Position numbers and translations under genes: made by a program. From positions 62,001 through 126,000 of the forward strand of contig DASXKN010000020.1 in assembly GCA_036496805.1 (NCBI GenBank): DNA of 64,000 nt. Reading direction: 5' to 3'. This stretch comes from SZAS-103 sp036496805. Its GTDB lineage: Bacteria > Pseudomonadota > Gammaproteobacteria > Xanthomonadales > Xanthomonadaceae. This document shows, in pieces, positions 52,445 through 61,660 of the stretch (its first letter is position 1; every line of letters begins with the position of its first letter). The notes below the pieces were generated by a model, which worked only from the letters and a program-made list of their open reading frames with translations, was not told where the DNA came from and did no database searches.

Positions 52445-54544
52445 ATGCCGAATCGTCCGTCCGCCCTGTTGCTTGCGGCATGGCTCGCAGCCCCCGCCCT
52501 GCTTTCACTGGCCTTGCCGGCGCCCGCCATCGCCGCGCCGCCGAGCGGGCCCTCGCGCCTGCTGACCGGCGCCGACCTGTTCAACCTCGAAGTCGCCAGC
52601 GATCCGCAGATCTCGCCCGACGGCAGGACGGTCGTCTATGCGCGGCGTGCGAACGACATCATGGTCGATCGCACGCGTTCGTCGATCTGGTCGATCGACG
52701 TCGCCAGCGGCGAACAGACGCCCCTGGTCGTCGGTCGTGGCTCGCACAGCTCGCCGCGCTGGTCGCCCGATGGCAGCAAGCTCGCCTACGTGTCCAACGC
52801 CGACGGCGAAGCCGGCGCGCAGCTCTACGTGCGCTGGATGCGCAGCGGCGTGACCGCGCGCATCACCGGCCTGCCCGACTCGCCGGAAGCGATCGCCTGG
52901 TCGCCCGACGGCAAGCGGATCGCGTATGCGATGTTCGTTCCCGATGAGGGTGCCCACCTCGGCAAGGCGCCCGACAAACCCGAAGGCGCGAAGTGGGCCG
53001 ATCCGCTGCAGGTCATCGACAGCGTCGTGTATCGCACCGACGAAGGCGGCTACAACAAGTCCGGCTATGAACAGGTCTTCTGGGTGCCCGCCGACGGTGG
53101 TGCGCCGACGCAACTGACCTTCGGCGCGCGCAACGCGGGAGGCCGGCTGTCGTGGTCGCCCGATGGGCGTTCGGTGCTGTTCAGCTCGAACCTCACCAAG
53201 GACTGGGAACGCGACCTGCTCGACGACGACGTGCACGAAGTCTCGATCGACGACCTGCAGGTGCGCACCCTGACCCATCGCAAGGGACCGAACGACCAGC
53301 CCATGGTCTCGCCCGACGGCAAGTCGATCGCCTATGTCGGATTCGAGGACAAATACCTTGGCTACCAGGACCAGCGCCTGTCGGTGATGAACCGCGATGG
53401 CAGCGCGTCGCGCGAGCTGACCGCGAGCCTTGACCGCAACGTCGGCGATCCGGTGTGGGCCGCCGATGGCCGTTCGATCTACGTGGACTACGAGGACCAC
53501 GGCAGCGTGCGCGTCGCGCGCGTCGGCCTCGACGGCACCGTGCACACGGTGGCCGAACGCCTGACCGCGAGCGCGTTCGATCGTCCCTACAGCGGCGGCG
53601 ACTTCAGCGTCGCGCGCGACGGCACCGTCGCCTACACCAGCGGCACCACGCAACGTCCGTCGGACGTATGGATCGCGCGCGATGGCCATCCGCGCCAGTT
53701 GACCCACCTCAACGAAGCGCTCGCGGCGAAGAAGCTCGGCAACGTGCAGCACTTCGAAGTGGCGGCGTTCGACAAGCTGCCGATCGACGCCTGGATGGTG
53801 ACGCCGCCGGATTTCGACGCCTCGCACAAATACCCGCTGATCCTGGAAATCCACGGTGGCCCGTTCGCCGGCTACGGACCGACCTTCTCGACCGACGACC
53901 AGCTCTACGCCGCCGCCGGCTACGTCGTGCTCTACATCAATCCGCGCGGATCGACCGGCTACGGCGAAGCCTTCGCGAACCAGATCGACAAGGCTTATCC
54001 CGGCCACGACTACGACGACCTGATGAGCGCGGTCGACGCGGCGATCGCCAAGGGCTTCATCGATCCCGACAACCTGTTCGTCACCGGCGGCTCGGGCGGC
54101 GGCGCGCTGACCGCGTGGATCGTCGGCAAGACCGACCGCTTCCGCGCCGCCGCGACCCAGAAGCCCGTCATCGACTGGGCGAGCTTCGCGCTGACCTCGG
54201 ACGTCACGCCGTATTACCAGCGCTACTGGTTCGCGAAATTCCCGTGGGAAGACCCGACCGGCTACTGGGCGCGCTCGCCGCTGTCGCTGGTCGGCAACGT
54301 CAAGACGCCGACCTTGGTGGTGGTCGGATCGAACGATTTCCGCACGCCCGACAGCGAGGCCGAACAGTTCTACACCGCCCTGCAATTGCGCGGCATTCCG
54401 ACCGCCTTCGTGAAGGTGCCGGGCGCCAACCACGAAGGCCTCGCGGGACGCCCATCGCAATCGGCGGCGAAGGCGTCGGCGATCCTGGCGTGGTTCGAGC
54501 GGTATCGGACGAAGCAGGCCGGGCAGGCTCCGGCAGCTCCGTGA
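52445..54544 (+). CDS. S9 family (prolyl oligopeptidase-type) peptidase, exported
   Basis: 699 aa from the ATG at 52445. Signal peptide about 1-28. The N-terminal beta-propeller has TolB-like blades (DPQISPDGRTVVYARR, SPRWSPDGSKLAYVS, AIAWSPDGKRIAYAM, RLSWSPDGRSVLFSS). The C-terminal alpha/beta-hydrolase domain carries oxyanion LEIHGGPFAGYG, nucleophile Ser550 in TGGSGGGALTAW, Asp in GSNDFRTP (near 631) and His in PGANHEGL (near 662). Acts as an acylaminoacyl- or dipeptidyl-type peptidase, probably periplasmic. Confidence 0.93.
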   Translation: MPNRPSALLLAAWLAAPALLSLALPAPAIAAPPSGPSRLLTGADLFNLEVASDPQISPDGRTVVYARRANDIMVDRTRSSIWSIDVASGEQTPLVVGRGSHSSPRWSPDGSKLAYVSNADGEAGAQLYVRWMRSGVTARITGLPDSPEAIAWSPDGKRIAYAMFVPDEGAHLGKAPDKPEGAKWADPLQVIDSVVYRTDEGGYNKSGYEQVFWVPADGGAPTQLTFGARNAGGRLSWSPDGRSVLFSSNLTKDWERDLLDDDVHEVSIDDLQVRTLTHRKGPNDQPMVSPDGKSIAYVGFEDKYLGYQDQRLSVMNRDGSASRELTASLDRNVGDPVWAADGRSIYVDYEDHGSVRVARVGLDGTVHTVAERLTASAFDRPYSGGDFSVARDGTVAYTSGTTQRPSDVWIARDGHPRQLTHLNEALAAKKLGNVQHFEVAAFDKLPIDAWMVTPPDFDASHKYPLILEIHGGPFAGYGPTFSTDDQLYAAAGYVVLYINPRGSTGYGEAFANQIDKAYPGHDYDDLMSAVDAAIAKGFIDPDNLFVTGGSGGGALTAWIVGKTDRFRAAATQKPVIDWASFALTSDVTPYYQRYWFAKFPWEDPTGYWARSPLSLVGNVKTPTLVVVGSNDFRTPDSEAEQFYTALQLRGIPTAFVKVPGANHEGLAGRPSQSAAKASAILAWFERYRTKQAGQAPAAP

Positions 54545-54614
54545 CGCACGCGGCGCAGCGGTCCCCGATGTCGTCGTCGCGCTTGCGTCGCTCGTCGCCC
54601 TGCCCGGGAACTCC

Positions 54615-56198
54615 ATGACCGCACACGCTCTCGACGAATTGCATTCCCGCGCGGTCGCTGCGCTCCAGCGCAGGAACTGGAGCGAAGCGCTCGACGCGTC
54701 GATGCGGCTGCTGCAACAGGAGCCCAGGCGTGCCGAAGCGAACCACATCGCCGCCGTCGCTGCGCTGGAGTTGCAGCAATGGACGCAGGCGCTGACCTGT
54801 TCGCGCCAGGCCATGCAGCTCGATCCCGCGCGCGGCGACTTCGCGGCCCAGTTCGCCAAGGCGCTGTCGGTCACGAACATGCACGGCGAAGCGCTCAAGG
54901 TCGCCAACCGGACGCTGTGCGTCGCGTCCTGCGATGCGATCACGCTCGACATGCTGGGCGTCGTCTACACGCGCGCGAACGCGCACGAACGCGCGGCCAG
55001 CGTGTTTTCACGGGCCGCGGCGCAGGCGCCCGGCCACGCGGGCATCCGCTACAACCACGCGATGTCGCTGATGTACCTCGGCCAGGTCGACGCGGCGCAG
55101 ACCGAGCTCGGAGCCTGCCTGGCGCTGGAGCCGAGGTATTGGCAGGCGCATTACAGCGTGTCCGGCCTGCGCCGGCAGAGCGCCGCAGACAACCATGTCG
55201 AACGCCTGCAGGCGCTGGTGCAACAGCACGCGGGCGATGCCACGGCGAGGATGTACCTGCACATGGCGCTGGGAAAGGAGTTCGAGGACCTGGGGGATTT
55301 TCCCAGGGCGTTCGACCATTTCACCCAGGCCAAGCAGGCCGTCAAGCCGACCCGGGCCGATCCGATCAGGCGCGATGAAGCCTTGTTCGATGCACTGATG
55401 CGCGCTTTCCCGGAACCGCAGCCGCAGCCCGCCGGTTGCCGCTCGGATGAACCGATCTTCGTGATGGGCATGCCGCGCACCGGCACGACCCTGGTGGAAC
55501 GGATCGTGTCGAGTCATCCCTTCGTGTATTCGGCGGGCGAGCTGCACAATTTCGGATTGGCGTTCAAGCATGCATCGGGCGTGCGGACGCCGGCGATGCT
55601 CGATCCGGAAACGATCGCGCAGACCGGCCGCATCCGCTGGGATCATCTCGGCGAGCACTATGTCTCCAGCACCCGGCCGCTGACCGACGGCAAGCCCCGG
55701 TTCGTCGACAAACTGCCGCACAACTTCCTCTGGCTGGGCCACATCGCCCGCGCGTTGCCGAATGCGAAGATCGTCTGCCTTCGACGCCATCCGCTCGACA
55801 CCTGCCTCGGCAATTTCCGCGAGATCTTCACGCCGGGTTCGGAGTTCCACGACTACGCGCTCGACCTGCTCGACGCCGGCAGGTACTACCTTCTCTTCGA
55901 CCGGCTGATGGCCCATTGGAAGCGCGTCTTCCCCGGTCGCATCCTGGAGTTGCACTACGAGTCGCTGGTGGATTCGCCCGAAGCCGTCACTCGCCGGTTG
56001 CTGGCCCATTGTGACCTGCCATGGAATGACGCCTGCCTGCGTTTCGACACCCGCCAGGCCCCGTCCACCACCGCCAGCGCCGTGCAGGTGCGCGAACCGA
56101 TCCATCGACGAGGAGTCGGACGCTGGCGCAACTACGCGCCCGGGTTGAGCGCGCTCCGGAAACTGCTCGAGGACGCCGGCATCGATTGCGGCGACTGA
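54615..56198 (+). CDS. TPR-sulfotransferase fusion protein
   Basis: 527 aa. The first about 240 residues are tetratricopeptide repeats (AVAALQRRNWSEALDASMRLL, AANHIAAVAALE-type helices, VDAAQTELGACLALEP). The C-terminal domain is a PAPS-dependent sulfotransferase: the 5'-phosphosulfate loop is GMPRTGTTLVERIV near 285-298, and PNAKIVCLRRHPLDTCLGNFR is the 3'-phosphate site. The acceptor is not known. The TPR-sulfotransferase form is widespread in Xanthomonadaceae. Confidence 0.9.
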   Translation: MTAHALDELHSRAVAALQRRNWSEALDASMRLLQQEPRRAEANHIAAVAALELQQWTQALTCSRQAMQLDPARGDFAAQFAKALSVTNMHGEALKVANRTLCVASCDAITLDMLGVVYTRANAHERAASVFSRAAAQAPGHAGIRYNHAMSLMYLGQVDAAQTELGACLALEPRYWQAHYSVSGLRRQSAADNHVERLQALVQQHAGDATARMYLHMALGKEFEDLGDFPRAFDHFTQAKQAVKPTRADPIRRDEALFDALMRAFPEPQPQPAGCRSDEPIFVMGMPRTGTTLVERIVSSHPFVYSAGELHNFGLAFKHASGVRTPAMLDPETIAQTGRIRWDHLGEHYVSSTRPLTDGKPRFVDKLPHNFLWLGHIARALPNAKIVCLRRHPLDTCLGNFREIFTPGSEFHDYALDLLDAGRYYLLFDRLMAHWKRVFPGRILELHYESLVDSPEAVTRRLLAHCDLPWNDACLRFDTRQAPSTTASAVQVREPIHRRGVGRWRNYAPGLSALRKLLEDAGIDCGD

Positions 56199-56266
56199 TC
56201 CCGCGGATTCATGCACGGCACAGCGGCGCATCCCCACACTGCCGGCACATCCACGGAGGGATGGCC

Positions 56267-56416
56267 ATGATCCGCAAGCTCAAATCCGGCGAATACCGCC
56301 TGTACTCGCGCAAGACCGATCCGAAGACCGGCAAGCGCCGCAACCTCGGCACGTTCGGCACCCGCGAGGCGGCCGAGAAACACGAACGCGAGGTGCAGTA
56401 CTTCAAGCGGCACTGA
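56267..56416 (+). CDS. Small basic protein (49 aa)
   Basis: GGAGGG lies 6 nt before the ATG at 56267 (an in-frame ATG at 56261 also exists). The sequence IRKLKSGEYRLYSRKTDPKT then GKRRNLGTFGTREAAEKHER is very basic and resembles the N-terminal arm-binding strand region of integrases, but nothing of a catalytic domain follows. It is probably a free-standing small protein. Confidence 0.6.
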   Translation: MIRKLKSGEYRLYSRKTDPKTGKRRNLGTFGTREAAEKHEREVQYFKRH

Positions 56417-56431
56417 CGGCCGCGGCGACCA

Positions 56432-56956
56432 TCACTTCTTTTGTTGCGACGTGCCGACCTGCTTCAGCGCGTCGTTGATGATCGCGTCCACCTTCGGACC
56501 CATTTCGCGCGCACGCGCGATGCCGATCTGGGAGGCCTGCTGCGCAACGGCCGGCATCTTGGATAGGAGGGACTGTCCCATCGGCGATCCGTAGTAGGCG
56601 ATCGCCGCGTCGACCTCGGCGTCGGAAAACTGGTCCGCGTAGATCTTCTCGATCTGCGGCTTCAGGTAGTTCCATCCCAGGGCTTCATCGAAGGCCTTGC
56701 GCACGGCGGGAACCACGATCGCGCGCGCGCGCTCGATTTCGGCATCGCTCGCGCCCTTCTTCCGCGCCGCGTCGGCGAAACCGGTTTCGAAGCCCTTGAC
56801 CAGCGCGTTCTCCATCAACCCGAGCTGCTGGTCCACCTTGAGCAGCTTGACCAGTCGATCGACCTTTGCGGGATCCGCGGCCCGCGCCGGGAATGGCGCG
56901 GCCAGGACCAGGGCGACCAGGGCGGTCGTCGCGAAGGCTTTCAGGCGAAGGGGCAT
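56432..56956 (-). CDS. DUF2059 exported protein
   Basis: 174 aa. Signal peptide about 1-26 (AFATTALVALVLAAPFPARA). The helical DUF2059 region is visible: VDRLVKLLKVDQQLGLMENA, FDEALGWNYLKPQIEKIYADQFSDAEVDAAIAYYGSPMG split by motif, and LLSKMPAVAQQASQIG. The family is periplasmic and uncharacterised. First of a run of six minus-strand small exported genes. Confidence 0.82.
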   Translation of the reverse strand: MPLRLKAFATTALVALVLAAPFPARAADPAKVDRLVKLLKVDQQLGLMENALVKGFETGFADAARKKGASDAEIERARAIVVPAVRKAFDEALGWNYLKPQIEKIYADQFSDAEVDAAIAYYGSPMGQSLLSKMPAVAQQASQIGIARAREMGPKVDAIINDALKQVGTSQQKK

Positions 56957-57036
56957 CTCGGTTCCCACTGGTGGAATGAACAGCGATCGTGGGGCCTGGG
57001 ATGACTTGGCGCAAGCCGTGAGGATTCCCGTAGCGA

Positions 57037-57363
57037 TCACTCCCGCTTGTATTCGAAGTTGAGCCCGCCAGGCGTCGACCATGTGCTGCCGGACTTCTCC
57101 ATCCGGACGTTGGATACGCCCCACAAGCCACCCTCGTCCTTCATCTGCAGGTGGATTTCCACGGAGCAATCGAACTTGTCGCGCTCGTCGGCGGCCTTGC
57201 AGCCCTTCAGCGTCGCGGCGACGAGGTGCGTGTCCGGGGAGCTGATCGCGAACCGCGCGCGCAAAGCGGATTCCACGTCGCCCTGCGAGGGTCCGCGCGC
57301 ACCGCATCCGGACAAGGCGAACGCGCACCACACGACAACGAGGAATCTGGAGGCAGGCGCCAT
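57037..57363 (-). CDS. Small lipoprotein, unknown function
   Basis: 108 aa; GAAGGAAAG precedes the ATG. Lipobox LSGC gives a lipidated cysteine near residue 20 (RFLVVVWCAFALSGCGARG). The mature part has a SPDTHLVAATLKGCKAADERD segment with two cysteines likely to form a disulfide. No known domain. Confidence 0.68.
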   Translation of the reverse strand: MAPASRFLVVVWCAFALSGCGARGPSQGDVESALRARFAISSPDTHLVAATLKGCKAADERDKFDCSVEIHLQMKDEGGLWGVSNVRMEKSGSTWSTPGGLNFEYKRE

Positions 57364-57594
57364 GGGCTTTCCTTCAACGGCTGGTTTGTAATCACCAACG
57401 CGCAAAAAGCGCCCCATGTCGATCATTGTCGCGCGGTCGAATCATCCATCGTTGAAGGCGGCGGCCTTGCAGGAACCGGGGATGAGGCCCGACGGCACGG
57501 CCTTTGTGCCGCCGGGCTCGAGCGAACGCGGCGGGTCCCTCCGCGAAGAGCCGTTGCCGTAAAACTCAAGCGCTCCGCCCCGGCTCCCTTGCCG

Positions 57595-58125
57595 CTACTT
57601 CTTCTTTTCGTCCGGGAAGATGATCCCGCTGCGCGAACACATCAGTCCATCGGCGGGGATGGAGGTGAACTTGCCGGTCTTGTCGTCGAGCTTCCACGCC
57701 GTCTTCGCCGCCAGCGCGTCCGATCCGGGCTGGTCGGCGAGGGTGCCGACGATCACGCCGGGCACGGGCGTCTTGCCCTTCGTGCAGTCGCCGTCGAATT
57801 CCTTTTCGGTCGCAGAATGCGCGGGCATCTTCAGCACGTCGCGCACCACCCCATGTCTTAGCGTCAGCATGTAATCGCCGCCGCAGATCGTCCAGACCGA
57901 CAGGAAGATGTCGTCGCTGATCTCGTCGCCGCCGAGGTCCTTGAGCGCCAGGTTCCTGTGGCGGCTCTCGACCACGCTGTCGGCTTCGTTCGACAGCTTC
58001 TTGCCGACCAGCGCCTTGGCGACGTCGCCGCCGCAGGTGACGCTGCCGAAACCATCGTCCGCGCGGCACAGCGGCGCGAAGGCCAGCAGGAGAAGCAGCA
58101 GGAACAGGCTCTGGATGGCTTTCAT
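57595..58125 (-). CDS. Exported protein, unknown function
   Basis: 176 aa from the ATG at 58125. Signal peptide about 1-22 (IQSLFLLLLLLAFAPLCRA). Mature protein with four cysteines (VTCGGDVAK, TICGGDYM, GDCTKGK, LMCSRSG) that could form two disulfides, and a Lys-rich end (FPDEKKK). Not recognised. Confidence 0.68.
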   Translation of the reverse strand: MKAIQSLFLLLLLLAFAPLCRADDGFGSVTCGGDVAKALVGKKLSNEADSVVESRHRNLALKDLGGDEISDDIFLSVWTICGGDYMLTLRHGVVRDVLKMPAHSATEKEFDGDCTKGKTPVPGVIVGTLADQPGSDALAAKTAWKLDDKTGKFTSIPADGLMCSRSGIIFPDEKKK

Positions 58126-58197
58126 GGCAGGTGGCTCCGGGTTGCGACTCCAAAATCCACTTATGAAAAATGAACCTGACACCTTTTCCCCGAACGT

Positions 58198-58569
58198 TCA
58201 GCCGGGCTGCGTCGCAGGCGGTTCCGCGAGGAAGTTGCGTTCGATGGCCTTGATCATCTTCAGCCTGCCGCGCTTGTAGGCGCCCAGACCGTCGCGCGTC
58301 CTGGGAATGTGCCGCGGCACCGGCGCATCCGGCGGCGGCGACTTGAGCTGCTCGACCCGGGCTGCCAGCGCATCGCGGGCAAGCAGGTCCGGCGACGCCT
58401 TGAGCTGCGCGCAGACCGCGAGCTGGCCGTCGGCCTCGGCGATCGGTTCGGAAAGGTCGCCCTCGTCGGGATCGTAGGCCATCTGGTCCTTCATCCTCTT
58501 GATGTCCTGTTCCAGGCGACGCTGTTCGCGCGCCATGAAGCCCGCCACCCTGTCGGAGTCCCAGTTCAT
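58198..58569 (-). CDS. Cytoplasmic hypothetical protein
   Basis: 123 aa from the ATG at 58569. No signal peptide. An N-terminal amphipathic coiled coil (FMAREQRRLEQDIKRMKDQM) is followed by an acidic segment (DPDEGDLSEPIAEADG) and a basic helix (YKRGRLKMIKAIERN). Not recognised. Confidence 0.6.
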   Translation of the reverse strand: MNWDSDRVAGFMAREQRRLEQDIKRMKDQMAYDPDEGDLSEPIAEADGQLAVCAQLKASPDLLARDALAARVEQLKSPPPDAPVPRHIPRTRDGLGAYKRGRLKMIKAIERNFLAEPPATQPG

Positions 58570-58660
58570 GCCTCGTCCCCTTCCGCGAATGGGTGTTGCG
58601 TGATCGTGGCCGCGTCCATCATCGCACCACGCCTCCCGAAGCGTTCGACACATCCTTGCA

Positions 58661-59401
58661 CTATGGCGTCGTGCCAGCTACTTGTGTGACCAGCGTGACT
58701 TGGCTGTCGAGCGCGACGGGCGTGGATTGCGGCAACGTTCCATCCTTGGCGAGGGCTTCGTCCTTCACCCGCGCGCAGGGCGAAGTCACCAGGCAAAAAT
58801 CCACGGGGAGGCTCACGCGCGCGGCGACAGGATGACCGCCCACCGTTTCCGGCCGGAAACGCCACTCCTTCGAGGCCTCCACCACCGCCGCTTCGAATGC
58901 CTTCCTGTTGCTCTCATTCATGGGACTGATGCCCGCGAATTCCACCTTCGTCACCTTTCCGTTCGCGCCTACAGCGGCCACGACGATGAGACGCGCCTCG
59001 ATCACGCTGGAGAGTTCCCGCGAGGGATAGCCGGGTTGCAGCAACTTTTCCGCGGCCGCTCCCGTATGTGCGTCGACGATGCCCAGCTCGATGCCGTCAC
59101 CGCTGGATTTGCGCAGGACCGCGCGCACGGTCAGCGTCGTATCGGTCGGCGTCGGCGCGCCATCGATCTTGCCGGGCGTGAAGTCCCAGGAACGGATCAT
59201 CTGTTCGAGTTTCCCGGCCACGGGATTGTCATTGCCGTGCTTGCCGGTGTAATCCAGCGCGGTGATCCTGCCGTTGGCATCCAGCGACATCCTGAAGACA
59301 AACGACATCGTCGGATCGTCCGCTTGCTTCGCCAGAGCCACACCGCCCATCGGCATTGCCATGACCGCGGCAGCGAGCAGCAGCTTCTGCATCGTTTGCA
59401 T
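58661..59401 (-). CDS. Exported protein with a TonB-like C-terminal domain
   Basis: 246 aa. Signal peptide about 1-24 (QKLLLAAAVMAMPMGGVALA). Two related beta-alpha-beta units follow: FRMSLDANGRITALDYTG...MIRSWDFTPGKIDG and EARLIVVAAVGANGKVTKVEF...VEASKEWRFRPETVGG. Both resemble the TonB C-terminal fold, but there is no N-terminal membrane helix with Pro-rich spacer, so it is not a classical TonB. Role unknown. Confidence 0.65.
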   Translation of the reverse strand: MQTMQKLLLAAAVMAMPMGGVALAKQADDPTMSFVFRMSLDANGRITALDYTGKHGNDNPVAGKLEQMIRSWDFTPGKIDGAPTPTDTTLTVRAVLRKSSGDGIELGIVDAHTGAAAEKLLQPGYPSRELSSVIEARLIVVAAVGANGKVTKVEFAGISPMNESNRKAFEAAVVEASKEWRFRPETVGGHPVAARVSLPVDFCLVTSPCARVKDEALAKDGTLPQSTPVALDSQVTLVTQVAGTTP

Positions 59402-59498
59402 TTCCAGTTCCCCGGTCGTGTGCGATCGAAACAATCGCCTGACAGCGCGGCGCAGTCTATCAAGGGGGAATTGCTGGCACGAGTAGCCGCGTGGGCGG

Positions 59499-60005
59499 CT
59501 AGTGCTCCTTCGAGCAGAACGCTCCGGTTTCCAGGAACGGGGTTCGCCATTGGCGCTGCCGCACGCTCGATTCGGGTACGTCGCCGGCAGGCGTGTCCAA
59601 CATCAACTGGAAGCGGCATACGCGGGCTGCGCGGTCCAGCACGAAATGGCCGTGGTATCGAGCATCGGCCCTGGGATCGAAGGTGACCGTGATCCGGCAC
59701 CAGCGGCGGCTGTCCCAGGTCTGCATGAACATCGACAGCGGCGTGCCCGCGGCGACATTGCCGGAAACCTCGGAGCCAGCCTCCGTCAACGCATCACCTT
59801 CGAAGCCGAGCTTTCCGCCCGAGCAGTCCTCCGCATTGCGGAAGATGCGCAGGAACATCTGGGCATCCGAGTCGTTGCGCACCGAGAGCGTCGCCCTGGG
59901 CACATCGGACCGCACCACGTATTGAGGACCCGGCTCGCCCCACCCGGCCACGGCCAGTGCAGGCAGGACGATCCAGAGGCGGCGGACGAATCGGCGGGTT
60001 GTCAT
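59499..60005 (-). CDS. Exported protein, unknown function
   Basis: 168 aa. A short signal-like N-terminus (VRRLWIVLPALAVAGWG). Three cysteines in the mature part (EDCSGG, RWCRIT, RVCRFQ) plus a final one (GAFCSKEH). The sequence is beta-rich. Not recognised. It is divergent from the membrane protein at 60189. Confidence 0.62.
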   Translation of the reverse strand: MTTRRFVRRLWIVLPALAVAGWGEPGPQYVVRSDVPRATLSVRNDSDAQMFLRIFRNAEDCSGGKLGFEGDALTEAGSEVSGNVAAGTPLSMFMQTWDSRRWCRITVTFDPRADARYHGHFVLDRAARVCRFQLMLDTPAGDVPESSVRQRQWRTPFLETGAFCSKEH

Positions 60006-60188
60006 GGGGCGGCGATTGCAAGGAAGGGGTGTCGCAGGCGCGCGGGAAAGTATGTACACAAACTTGTTAGTGGGGTACGTCCACATTGTTTCCATTGTTT
60101 GAACGACCCATCGCCGCGAACGCACCCGGCGGCGTTCGCCGCCGAGGCGTTTTTCGGCCATCCTGTGGCGAGCCACCGGAGCGCCGCG

Positions 60189-60707
60189 ATGAAGCTGCAC
60201 GGCGACATCACGATCAACAACCGCCTCTACCGCGCGGGTACCGACGTCCCGTGGTTCGCAATCTATCCGTTCTTCCTGCTTCACATGGCCGTATTCGGCC
60301 TGTCGGGGTTCTTCATGGCGTACGGCAGCGAGCGGCCGCCGACGTTGTTCCTCTACCTCCACGGCGGGCTGGCGATCGCGATCTACACGGTGTTCTACAT
60401 CACGATCTTCGGGTTCGACGAGGTGAAGTGGATGGCGATCAACGCCGTCCTCGGAGTGGTCGGCATCTACAGCCAGATCGGCTGGCTGCTGGCGCGCTTC
60501 GGAAAGACGATCGACGACTACCGGTGGTACATCAACGCGATCCCGTTCGCCTATTTCGTGCTCTACACCTTCCTGCTCCGGCACGCCGTCATCGACCTGA
60601 CCGGATCGCGCGAAGACCCGCAGCGCAGGCGGGGCGCCAACGCGGCCTACGTCGCGCTTTCCCTGGCCGTGTGCCTGGCGAGCTGGCTCGCTGGCAGGCA
60701 CAGGTGA
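60189..60707 (+). CDS. Multi-pass membrane protein, unknown function
   Basis: 172 aa with about five hydrophobic helices: FAIYPFFLLHMAVFGLSGFF, LFLYLHGGLAIAIYTVFYIT, WMAINAVLGVVGIYSQIGWL, AIPFAYFVLYTFLLRHAVI and AAYVALSLAVCLASWLAG. Hydrophilic N-terminus (KLHGDITINNRLYRAG). Not recognised; no clear partner. Confidence 0.7.
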   Translation: MKLHGDITINNRLYRAGTDVPWFAIYPFFLLHMAVFGLSGFFMAYGSERPPTLFLYLHGGLAIAIYTVFYITIFGFDEVKWMAINAVLGVVGIYSQIGWLLARFGKTIDDYRWYINAIPFAYFVLYTFLLRHAVIDLTGSREDPQRRRGANAAYVALSLAVCLASWLAGRHR

Positions 60708-60888
60708 GGATCTCGCGCGGCGGAACGCATCGCCTCCCGGGCAACGCATCAACCGACCGGAAAACAACGTCAGAGTCACTGTTGGAATCGAAAACTGACT
60801 CTGAAGACTCATATCGCCGCCTCCCTGTGATGGCGGTACGTTGGTTGTTGCGACACAGCCCACGTACACCAACCACAAGGAGGCAGCC

Positions 60889-61170
60889 ATGGCACTTTAT
60901 GCCGCTTGCGATCTGCATTCCAACAACACCGTTCTTGCCGTGATCGATGAGGCCGGGACAGAACGCTGGTGTACGAACGCGCGCCACAACCGATGCCGAC
61001 CATGCCGTCGCTCTGGCAGCAGTACATCGGGCCATCGGCATCGGGTGCGTGCGGGGCTCGGAACATGCGTCCGGGTCTGCGATGCGGCCCTGGTGCAGGA
61101 ACTGCGCCGCGTGCCGGGCGACTTCGATCAGGCGATGAAGGTGTGCCTTGCGAGCGTCGCGAAAGGCTGA
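60889..61170 (+). pseudogene. Decayed IS110-family transposase fragment
   Basis: The ATG follows AAGGAGG and the first residues (MALYAACDLHSNNTVLAV) match the start of IS110 transposases, including the catalytic Asp of the DEDD domain. After about 24 residues the reading frame loses similarity and no further transposase motifs (no DEDD completion, no SxG domain) are seen in any frame. Only the 5' end of the gene and its leader remain, so it is not mobile. Confidence 0.7.
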
Positions 61171-61660
61171 GGTCGAAGGCGGCCGTTCCGGCAATTCACC
61201 GAGGCCGTCAACACAGCCATCGCTGTCGCGACCGCATCGCCCCGCCAACAGACAGCGAACGAAGGGGGCGGAGGCAGCCATTGGGTCGCCTTTGTTTTCC
61301 GCCTTTTGCCTTTGTCCTGTTTTTTTCGGTTTTCCCGTCCACTACCAATGACGCAGGCAGTTGCGTCCGTGAGGTAACCGATCCACATCAGCCAGATCAT
61401 GACTTAGGCCCGTTTCACCGCTCGGAAAGCTGACTTCGAAATGGAGTTCATCGTGGGCTAATGCCTGGACAACGCGGCTGTGGCGGCCGCTACGTTCGAT
61501 CGCACCGGAAACATTCGCACGTGGGCATGGCAGGAACCTGGACAACGACCAGGAGCCGGAGATCGCGTGCGGGCGTTCACAAGCCGTCTCGGCAAATCCG
61601 TTGGCTGTGGGGATATCGGCGACCGAAAACCCTCTGATTTACCCAAGGAGTGAAATCGAT
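61171..61660. other. Gene-free decayed region
   Basis: About 490 bp with no ORF that I can support on either strand. It probably belongs to the same decayed insertion as the IS110 fragment. Lower GC stretches (e.g. TTTTGCCTTTTGCCTTTG-like around 61290-61330) differ from the host. Confidence 0.5.

Noticed and set aside
56186..56266. Longer start for the 49-aa protein
   Set aside because: The ribosome-binding site at 56254-56260 points to the ATG at 56267.
61342..61545. 67-codon minus-strand frame in the decayed region
   Set aside because: No ribosome-binding site, no recognisable domain and it lies in decayed DNA.
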